Below are positions 1 through 11,000 of a stretch of 64,000 nt of DNA, in pieces (position 1 is the stretch's first letter; every line of letters starts with the position of its first letter). Origin of the DNA: Hirudinaria manillensis (taxonomy: Eukaryota > Annelida > Clitellata > Hirudinida > Hirudinidae). Position numbers and translations under genes: made by a program. The notes beneath the pieces are model-generated. The model made no database searches. It saw only the letters and a list, made by a program, of their open reading frames with translations, and had not been told where the DNA came from. Location of the stretch: the NCBI GenBank assembly GCA_034509925.1, contig CM067535.1, positions 4,775,001-4,839,000 of the forward strand, read 5' to 3'.

Positions 1-60
1 AATTTCAATTCCACCCTTTGCACCCCGTCACCCCAATAAAAGGAGGGAGCAAATATTTGT

Positions 61-61
61 A

Positions 62-135
<74 letters not shown>

Positions 136-170
136 GATATTGATAATGATAATAATAACAATAATAATAA
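61..170. repeat. (AAT)n / (GATAAT)n microsatellite
   Basis: About 50 bp of pure AAT followed by GATAAT hexamers. It lies in non-coding sequence 5' of the first visible Gli exon. Confidence 0.9.
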
Positions 171-994
171 CGTACAATTATTAATGATGTTTATGATCAA
201 TAAAAGTAATTATTATTAATAATGTTTATAAATCCTTATATAGATATTATAGCGTTCGACATCGTCGTCGTCGTCGTCATCGCCATGATATTCCACAGGA
301 TGTAAAAACCACGAGAGGAGATTGGTTGTGTATAATTCAATTAGGAATGCCAGCCTATCGTACTTGACGTACATATATCTGCCCTCTCTTGGATCCCCAA
401 ATCATCATTCATGATGATTATGATGATGATGCCAAGTAAGGGGAAGGGGTTGCCAGTGATGATGATGATGGTGATGATGTTGATGATGATGATGTCTGAC
501 GTCTGAGGAGAGTTTATGTTAGTGGAGATGTTGAGGAATAAGCCCCGTTTTTGGGCTGATTTTCATTAGCGGGGGGGGGGAATGTTTTTTCTTTCCTCGA
601 TTACGTAAGTCGTTTGTAGTTGTTTGTAGTCGTTGTTTGTAGTTGTTTGTTGTTGTTGTTTGTTGTTGTTTGTAGTTGTTTGTTGTTGTTTGTTGTTGTT
701 TGTTGTCTTTGTCAGAATCCTTTTCGACCGTAAATTTACTTATCATCGACTCTCGTGTGTTTTCGTTTGTAAACAACGAACCTCTTCCAAGTCTTCGCCA
801 TCATCGAGTCTGCGCCTGAGAATCCGTTATTCATTATTTTAGGGAACTTGTGTTTTTTTTCTTCACAACGGAAGGTCATCATCCATCCGTACGTCTGTCC
901 TTCCGCCAGTCCATCCATCCATTCACCCATACATCCATTCATCCATCCATCCAACCTTCTATCCTTTCATCCATCCATCCATCCATCCATCCAT

Positions 995-1030
<36 letters not shown>

Positions 1031-1565
1031 CCATCCATCCATCCATCCATCCATCCATCCATCCATCCATCCATCCATCCATCCATCCATCCATCATCCA
1101 TCCATCCATCCATCCATCCATCCATCCATCCATCCATCCATCCATCCATCCATCCATCCATCCATCCATCCATCCATCCATCCATCCATCCATCCATCCA
1201 TCCATCCATCCATCCATCCATCCATCCATCCATCCATCCATCCATCCATCCATCCATCCATCCATCCATCCAACCTTCCATCCTTTCATCCATCCGTCCG
1301 TCCATCCGTCCATCCATCCATCCATCCATCCATCCATCCATCCATCCATCCAACCATCCATCCTTTCTTAATCCCTGTGTTCTGTTTGCACTTTTCTCGT
1401 TTAATTGTCTTTCGTTTGTATCTTTCAACTTTGTATTAATTTTGATTGAATGTTGATTGATTGATTGAATCAACCTCCCTTTCATCGTCGATGCTTTGTT
1501 AGATTTAAATTCAGTTCCTGAAAATAATTTTTTTTTTTATTATTTCTTCTTAATTCCTTTCTCAG
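171..1565. other. Non-coding interval upstream of first visible Gli exon
   Basis: It holds TGATGA runs at about 410-495, a TTGTTTGTAG-type tract at about 615-705 and the (CCAT)n array. I see no convincing exon, but a short Gli 5' exon could be hidden here. Confidence 0.5.
883..1371. repeat. (CCAT)n tetranucleotide satellite, about 490 bp
   Basis: Near-pure CCAT with a few CCGT, CCAA and one 3-bp interruption (near 1094). Because 4 and 3 are coprime it is open in several frames, which yields false SIHP/GWMD-repeat reading frames. Confidence 0.95.
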
Positions 1566-1799
1566 TTCAGTACGCGAGAGAAGCGAAGATTTCCAAGGAC
1601 TCGTCCAAGTCGTCCGCGGCGTCGTCTTCTTCCGGAATCGACCGGAGGGGGGATCCGTGTTCTACTCCACTTTCTAGGACCACCACCCAGACGAGCGGCC
1701 AGGGACTCCACCCCCATCATTTCCCGCCCATTCTCTGGCCACCCTTTCTTGCCGGAATCGATCCCAGTGCTCAGAAATTCGAATCGTTGCCTCCAGCAG
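1566..1799 (+). CDS. Gli: Gli N-terminal exon
   Basis: A pyrimidine tract and CAG precede 1566 (a second possible AG would start the exon at 1571). The exon reads [16 protein letters not shown], a Ser-rich stretch, then [17 protein letters not shown] and FESLPPA, and ends in phase 1 before gttgtc at 1800. Phase joins cleanly to the exon at 4242, giving [16 protein letters not shown]. It is the most upstream Gli exon I can support. The (CCAT)n tract starts almost at once behind the donor. Confidence 0.7.
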
Positions 1800-1892
1800 G
1801 TTGTCAATCCATACATCCATCCGTCCATCCATCCATCCATCCATCCATCCATCCATCCATCCATCCATCCATCCATCCATCCATCCATCCAT

Positions 1893-1923
<31 letters not shown>

Positions 1924-2205
1924 ATCTACTTTCACCCTCCATTACAGATGGTTATGAGTTATGGCTGATATTGATGCCTGCATTGGTGATAAGGACGACG
2001 ACGACGACGATGATGTTGTTGTTGTTGCAAGTTTTTATGTGAGGTATCCAACGCCGAGGAGATGTTGTTGCGTATTAATTGGTGTTTATTTTATGCCTTC
2101 CTCCTTTCAGCTCCTTTATCACTGCTTCACTCGCTCATGATTCTCTTGCTGCTGCTGCTGCTGCTGCACATGATTGTGATTCATGTGATGATGATGATGA
2201 TGACG

Positions 2206-2237
<32 letters not shown>

Positions 2238-2406
2238 GATGGCGATGATGATGATGGTGATGATGATGATGGTGATGGTGGTGATGATGATGACGGTGAT
2301 AATGTATATGGAGATATTTATGATGTTTCATATGGACGCCTGAGGGATGAACAAATGTTGCCCCATCTTTTTATTATTTTTAATATTATTATTATTATTA
2401 TTATTA

Positions 2407-2449
<43 letters not shown>

Positions 2450-4547
2450 CATTGTTATTATTATGATGATGATGATTATTATTATTATCTGTGTTATTAT
2501 TATCATCATTATTATCGTTATTATTATTATTCGTGTTATTATTATTACTATCCTCTTTTTTTTTTATAACGACTACCACGTTAACCTTGTTGCTCGCACG
2601 ATGTTCAGGTTGTTTACAGATAGTTGTTGGTGTCGGTGATGACAACGACGACGACGACGATGATGGTGATGATAGTAGTTGCTGAAGTAGTTGAGAGATG
2701 AATTATGGGTCAGTTGTAAATGATAGGTTAGACTATGTTATAATAAAGTATCTCGAACCATCGTCATCATCATCGTCATCATCGTCATCATCATCGTCGT
2801 CGTCATCAGTAGCAGCAATAGCACAATTTACCATAAACTGGTCACGTGTTCATGATTTCATTTTGTTGTTATTCCTCGTGGAAGTCATCTCCGCTGGTCA
2901 GTAATTGGTTAATAAAAGGTTCACCAAGGCCATTCCCACACTGGCCAAATATCCTTATCTGCTGAGACTTAAGATTCTTAAATTACCCACCCTAGAAAAA
3001 CGAAGACTACTGGCCGATCTGACCATGTGTTTTAAACTACTTAAAGGCCTTACTAATAGCAAAATATCCACTACTCTCAACAGATCAACATACAATAGGA
3101 CCAGAGGCCACAACTACAAACTCAGGACAAACAAATTCCGTTGTAATACTTCCAAATACTTTTTCTACAATCGAATTGTCAAATCCTGGAACACCCTGCC
3201 AGCCCATGTCGTTAACTCCTCAACCACGTCCCGCTTAAATGCTGAGATCCACAAATTAAACCTTATAACCTTAATACCTTAAATATCATGAACCCTAAGA
3301 GCTTACATCTGTACAAGAGTTTTTTTGTTTGTTTTTGTTCTTTGTTTTTTAAGTCCGAATGGCGATTGTTTATGTTCTATTTGCGCTTCAGTTGTTTTTC
3401 CGAACGTGTCAGAGGCCTCGGCCCTTCGTTCGTCTCGAATAAATGAAATTGAAATGAAATGAAAATGATGTGGTGAGGATGACGATGATGATGATTGTGG
3501 TGGTGATGATGATGATGGTGGTGATGATGACGATGATGATGTCGATGATGATGTCGATGTTACCAAGACATCGAAGGGCGGACGGATTCTTTTCTGTTCA
3601 TGTGTTTGGACGATAAAAGGGCAATCCTGTAGCTGATTTTGATTGATATATTATTAATGTTTATTATTATTATTATTGTTATTATTATTATTATTATTAT
3701 TATTTGATTATGTTGTTAATCCAGGATAGCTTATAGATCTGTTGATATATTTGTCTGATCGAGGTTGTCAACTTTCAACTTTTCTTTGAAAGACGAGGTG
3801 AGGATGACGACGACGAGGACCTCTACTCGAAGCATTAACTAATAATAAATAATAAACATAATAATAATAATAATAATAATTAAATATTAAAATAAACAAA
3901 TAATAATAAACATAATAATAGTAATAATAATGATAACCATCAATGTCGTCGTCAACAATGCCATTCTTTTGGACTCCTTTGCATTGATTTCCTGTGTTTG
4001 AGTTGATTTATGGACGTTTTGTGTTCCAATCAACTGTCATTCCTCTCGCCACTATAATTAATGTTATTAATAATAACAATAATAATAATAATTATTATAA
4101 TATAATTTATGTTATTATAATAATAATAATAATTATTATTATTATTGTTATTATTATTATTATTGTTATTATTATTATTATTATTGTTATTATTATTATT
4201 ATCCTCATCATCATCATCAACTTATTAATTGTTTCTTCCAGGATACGTGACGTCACAGTTCTCTCCACCAATAGGCAGCTTCAATCCATTCAGTGCCTTC
4301 CTGCCCTTCAACGATCCACGTTGTCCCTGGCAAATGTACGCAGACGCCTCCAGGAGGTTTGGTTGCCATGGTGCCCTCGATGATTTACAACAATGATGAT
4401 GATGATGATGATGATTGTGATGGTGATGATGACGATGATGATATTTTTTAAGTTATTTCAATGAAGAACAGATTTTCATTTGTTGTTTGTAAATTATTTG
4501 CAGACCTCCAAACGGAGTCCTACCCTTCTTTGATGCCAAGGATCATC

Positions 4548-4586
<39 letters not shown>

Positions 4587-5059
4587 CTCAACAGCGACAT
4601 CATCAACATCAACAGCAACAAGTTCAACAGCGTAGTAAACAGCAACAACAACAACAACAACAGCAACAACAACAGGAGGACACGAACAGGGACAACAACG
4701 ACGAAGACGACGACGACGAGGACAACAACAACAAGAACAACAACATGTCCAACGAGAGGACACGTCAACATTTCAATCACCTCTGTTGGTCAACACTTTC
4801 ACATAAAATCTTTCTTCGACGACGACTGATGACGAAGACGACGATGCTGATGATGCTGATAATGATTATGCTGGTGATGATGATGATGATGATAACTATG
4901 ACGATGATGATGGTGATGGTGATGGTAAGTATTCCCACAATTAATATCCTTATGTAATTATGTTGTGGTGACCAAGCCATAATAATTAAGCAATTAAAAG
5001 CTAATAATAATAATAATACTAATAATAACAATAATAATAATAATAATAATAATAACAAC

Positions 5060-5091
<32 letters not shown>

Positions 5092-8000
5092 TAAGCTGTT
5101 GTTGGCAATATGTTAAAATATAATAAAATTGGACTACACCTGTTGATGTCCAATTGAGTTTCTGAGTTGAAACAACACAACGTTGCAACATCATGTTGAG
5201 AATGTTTGCGGCTATTTTTAGACTCGACACGCTTCAATGACTGCGAACAATTCATCAATTATCTCTTTAAATGCATGGTGGTGGTGGTGATGATGATGAT
5301 GATGACGACGCTGATGATAACAACGAGGATGACGACGACGACGATGATGTCGGTGAGCGTCACCGTCGTTCGGGTGATGGCGATGACCATTTGCACGATG
5401 AGATGTTGTTGCTGGAAACCCAACAACGACAACAACGACAACAACAATAACAGCAACAACGACAACAACGACAATGAAATGTTGCTTGAATTCATTGACT
5501 TTGTTTTGTGATCCCAACATTTGTTGCTTCGTTCATTGGAGCTGCTCGATGGTAATCATCACAAGCTGTGGCTGCTTTTGCTGATGATGATGATGACGAC
5601 GGCGATGATGATGATGGTTATGATAATGATGATGGTGGTCATGGTAATGATATAAGCTTCGTTATAGATAATGTCTCTCGAGGTTATTTCTCGCAGATGA
5701 TAAAAATAAAATTTCTTTCAGCCCAGGGCTCACGACATTTTGGGGGTCAGTCTCCCGGCTTCTTCAACCCGTTCCTGCCCTGTCCCGGCAGACCCGACCA
5801 CGCCGCGATGTTCCCGGGTAGGCGTTCCTTGTTCCTTCCGGCGACTCGCGATCCGCGATCGATTTGTCGTTAATTAATTTAAAGCCGAAAATGATTCAAT
5901 TTAAAAAAAAAATGTTGGTATTTGCAATGCGAATTGTTTATAGTTTATATTAGTTTGTATTTCTAAAACGTCTTGAGTGTTTCGAGTGTCCTCAATCAGT
6001 GTTTCTAATCGAATGCTTAATTATTTTTCTGATAATTTCATGACCACGGACCGTCATTAAAAACCACTCGACTTCGTTCGAGACTTTGTAATTACGAGTC
6101 GCCCGACAAACCCCGACCCTCGTTCGGTCTCGACGCGTGATTTTTCGCGTCCTGTCGTCATTGACTCTGCAATTATTAACGTTTATCTTGGTTCGTGATG
6201 AATAAAATTAATTAAACAGAAATGAATTGACGACGATAACGACCTCGGTCAATGCCTCTCGTCTTTCAGGTCCCTACTTTCCGCAGCCTCCTTGCTCCCC
6301 CTCGTCCCCGTCGCCCTGGTCGAGTCTGATGACGTCGAGACGGAACCAGGGCTCGGGGGGGCGCAAGAGAGCGCTCTCCAGGTCCCCCTCGGAGGCGGGA
6401 TTCGACGTGGAGAGTCTCACCAGGAGCTCCGAGGCCTGCCTCCGACTGTCGACGAACAGCGGAGTAGGAGGCGGAGGAACCAACAGGGACTCGTGCAACT
6501 CTTCCAACACCAGCGGCTCCTATGGACACCTTTCTGCCTGTTAGATTTGTCTCTTTTTTTGTTAAATTATTTATTTGATTATTCAGTTTATTGGATTCAA
6601 AGTCAAAATAAATTTATTATTAAAATAAATTATTAAACGATACCATAAATGGTGCTCAGCAAAGTTGCTGTTTGTAGCATTTAATTTTTATTTAACATTC
6701 TTTTAAAGCTGCCTTCGGCTTGCCAGCGGATCCTCCGCCGACGACTTGCTTCCTGCCTCCCCACCCCCTGTACGGTCCGCTCGTGTACCCCCCCTTCGGG
6801 CCGTACCCCGTCGCTCCCCCCTTCTCCGGTCCGTCTCGCGACGTCCTGCGACGCTTCGTGGCAAACGACGTCGACAAGGACGGAGGGAACGTCTTCTTTG
6901 CCGACTCGAAGGTGTTTTTTGCATCCCGAACGAGGTCGCGAGAATTTCTCGGGCCACGAACGGGCGTTTCTTGAACGTTACGGATTGTATGCAACGATTA
7001 TTATTTTATTTAATTAAAAGTCATCGATTATTTATCTATTTAATTTTAATAATGTTTATTATATTAAATTAATTAGTAATAGTTAGTTGATAACTGTCCG
7101 TGCAAAGCAGCTCCAGAAAAACAGAAAGGTCCAGGACGTCGACAGCGACTCTGGCAACGTGTCGAGTACCGTCCTCCACAGGGATGAAATGACGCTCAAA
7201 ATGGAAGTCGAGGGTCTGTTTAAATTGTTTAAATTTAAATTATTTCAATTTAATTATTAATTAATTATTATTTAATTAATAAATTCAATAATTATTAATT
7301 AATTAATTAATTCAATAATTAATTATTATTTAATTAATTAATTATTGAATTTATTATTATTTAACTCGTAAACCGATAAAATGCAACGAGACATTTTCCT
7401 CAAAAAGACGGAGAAGTCGTGGAAAGGGCGACCGATTCGAATCCGAGGTCGGGGAGGTTCGGACGCCCGACGTCCGAGGACCACGTCGGTGGAGGACCCC
7501 AGGAGGGGGAACCGGATTTCTATGAAACCAATTGTCACTGGAAAGGATGCCACAAGGAATACAAAACGCAAGAGGAACTTGTTAAGGTGATTTTGATGTC
7601 CCATTAGATTGGCCAAAATAATTTAGAAATTGTATAATTTTTATAAAAATAATTAAAAAATGGAAAATGTAAACAATAAACTTTTTATTTCATATTTAAC
7701 AAGTATTATTATTAATTATTATTATTTGTATTATTATTATTATTGTTATTGTTATATTCTCTTATTATTGTTATATTCTCTTATTATTGTTTTTTAATTT
7801 TTTTAAATTTTTTTAAATTTTTGATTGCTTTATAAATCATCCTCATCGCCATTTCAGCACCTTTCCGACGAGCACATCCCCAATCACAAGAAGAACTACG
7901 TGTGTCAATGGGAGGGTTGCATCAGGGGCGAGAAGCCATTCAAAGCCCAGTACATGTTGGTCGTTCACATCAGAAGGCACACGGGAGAGAAGCCGCACAA

Positions 8001-11000
8001 GTGCACGGTCTGTGAACGTTCCACGTTTTCGTCGAACGCTCCGACGTTTGCATTCGCTGCAAAGAATCGAGCGTCGTTTCTAAACCGTCGAGTTAAATGG
8101 ACGATTCATTTCTCGCCTCTCGTTTCCAGTATCCCGAGTGCACGAAGGCCTACAGTCGTCTGGAGAATCTGAAAACCCACATGAGGAGTCACACAGGGGA
8201 GAAGCCCTACCTCTGCGAATTCATCGGCTGCCAGAAGGCCTTCAGCAATGCATCCGATCGAGCCAAGCATCAGAATCGAACCCACTCCAATGAGGTTTAA
8301 AAATGGAGTTTTACAAAGCCATATTAATTTCTTTACGAGGAAAATTAAATTAACATTCAATCCTAACATTTTTGTCTTCACGAATGTCAAAACATGACCT
8401 GTACTTTAGTACTCTTTTTAGTACCCTTTTTAGTACCCGTCGATATTCGATGACTCCCGACTCGCGAGCGTGTTGTTATGCGATCGATCGATTCTCTTTT
8501 CGTCAGAAGCCTTACGTGTGCAAAGCTGCCGGCTGCACGAAGAGGTACACGGATCCGAGTTCCCTGAGGAAGCACGTCAAGACCGTCCACGGGGTCGACT
8601 TCTACGCCAGCAAGAAGCACAAGGGCGAGACCTCGTTCCCCTGCAACGGGGAGGGGGGAAGCAACGGGAGCGCCCCGGGGGGCGGCGGCGGCTCCTCCAA
8701 CGGCGGAACGGTCCGAGGCGGAACGACTCCTCGGGTATTTCGAGTTTCTTCGCGACCGATCGAAGTTCGAGAGGTTCTTGACGAATGGTTTCCTTTTCAG
8801 ACATTTCACGGCTCGTCTTCATCGTCGTCAGGACCCCCTTCCAATTCCAGCAACTGCGGTCAGGTCGGGTACGGGCCGGATGCGGAGAGTCTACGCCAAC
8901 GACCCGGGGGAATGTTCGACGACAACGTGCTCGTTCAGGTTGTAACTTTTATTTGGAATTTTAAAATCAAGATGGAGTCCATTTAGTCTGTCAATTGTTC
9001 TCTCATTTTGAGAACATTTTCTAGGTTTGGGCATAAAATAAAGAAATTGGAGAATATATTGGAAGTAATTGCATTGTATGAAATTGTATTTTAACAAGTT
9101 GTAACATTTGCACGTGGAATGTGGGTGTAACTTATGGCCGACCTAAATTAGTCAAACTAAACATCCGTCGGGTGATTATCGAGATGCACTTCAATGCTTT
9201 GTTAATTTTTAATCAGCACATGAAACAAGAGCTTCCTTCCTCCACGACTCCAGTGATAAAAACTCTGACATCCCCTCAGCTGTGTCAACCGGTTCAGGAG
9301 TTCGAGCTGGAAATGTTGCTGGCACCCGAGAACGCGGACCACCACGTCCTCGTCGATGAAATCGACGCCATCTTCCAGGTGATGTTTACCTCCGAGATTA
9401 CAAAAAATGATCGCCTCGTCCATGGAAAATGCCCGGAATGCGATCGGCAAAATACGACGGAAATGGGTTCGAAGTTTATTCGTCGTCGATCGTCATTCGT
9501 TCAATCGCGACTCTTTCTCGTCAGATGCCACAGTCGACGGTTGTCGCGGGAACGGCAGGTTTCGCAGGCGAAGTCGTCGGAGGAGGAGGAAGTGAATTCG
9601 TGTTCCGAGGTCTCGACAAGAACCTGCCTTCCCTTCCTCCGATTGGTCGGTTTGGAACGTTAAGTTAATCGATTAACGACCACTAGATTAATTAAATTAG
9701 TAACCATTCGATTACATAATTAATTGTTATCTAAACAAAGTTATTTAATAATCCTTTGATTAAAATTGGCATTGGTAGTTCTTCCAATCTGCGTTTACAT
9801 TTCAGGAAACAGGAGGAGATCTTTCGGAAGCAACGTTTCGGACGTCGTCCACCAAAAGCAGTCGCGCAAGGGGGTTTTCCCGGCGGGCAGGAAGAAGTTC
9901 CAGATGCCCGCTCTGCCCTCCGCTCGCTCCCCGTCGCTTCCGTCGACTCCGCCCTCCGACGTCGGAGAGTCGGGCGATCGGAGACGTCGAGCTCTTCAAA
10001 ACAGCGACAACAGTTCCGCCGTCAGTTCGTTCGTCGGAAGCAGCAACAGTTCCGTGGAGATTCCCTCCTCTTTCGTTCCGCCCTCCATCGCCGCCGTCAG
10101 CACCAACTTCGTCTCCGGGGGCTCGAGAACCGGGGGTCCGGGTTCGAATTCGACCAACGGGGAGGAAGTCTCCTGCCGGAGCACCCTCGATTCTCCGTAC
10201 GAGTACGACGTTCCTTCCTCTTCGTTGTCTTCGTACAACGCATCGCGAGCCGTGGACGAGCAGGTCGGCAGCTGTCCTTCGCTGCCGACGGAAAGACGCA
10301 GAGATTCTTCCGCGGGGTCGATCAACGTCCTCGCCAATCGGATGGAGGCCCAGTGGACCATCGGCGGGAATTCGAACTCTCGGTTTCAGGACTCGTTCAG
10401 GAATTCGAGGAGGTGCAGCATGCCGAGCGTCGGAGATCGCCGGTCGGCTGCATGTCCGCAGGAGAGGTGTCACAGTCTCGAGGGCGTTCAGACCGAAGAG
10501 CCCTCCTCCTATTGGTCGGAAAACGTCGCCCGGAGGGCGGGAGAAGTCGCTGATCAACGGCTTCCGACGACGGACTTTGTCGACGGAAACGACGACGAGG
10601 AAGATGACGACGACGATTTCATCATGCCGGACGAGCTGAAGGAATTCATAAGGCAGCAAAAAAGAGAGAAACAGATGAATGCTCAACAACCTTCTGCAGT
10701 TGAACACTTGCAGCCTACAAGGACGGACGAAGGTTTGCAGCAGCGGCACGAACAAAATCCCTCGAGCATCGCCCAGAGGTCGTCGTGCATGTTTGCCAGG
10801 GGTCGATCGAACGAAAACGTCGGGTCTCAGGGTCCTACGTTTCCGACTTGTCACCCCCTCAAGCAGAGTTCCTGCCTGCCTCGACTGTCGACCAACAGCA
10901 GCCTACGGTACGTTCGGGAGCAACCCCGACGCCCCCACTGGCAGGCCGACCCCGAACCGTCGGCCCTCTTCGAGCCGCCCCAAAACCCGACCGTTCTCGA

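Noticed and set aside
883..1371. CRISPR-like array
   Set aside because: Simple tetranucleotide satellite without spacers, in a eukaryotic genome.
848..1485. Long SIHP- and GWMD-repeat open frames on both strands
   Set aside because: They are read from the (CCAT)n satellite, which lacks stops in most frames. There is no unique coding sequence at either end.
2119..2645. Poly-His, poly-Ile, poly-Asp and poly-Asn open frames
   Set aside because: Trinucleotide microsatellites inside a Gli intron.
2905..3282. Independent protein-coding gene
   Set aside because: The sequence is the C-terminal end of a LINE reverse transcriptase with no upstream RT core, so it is a dead fragment.
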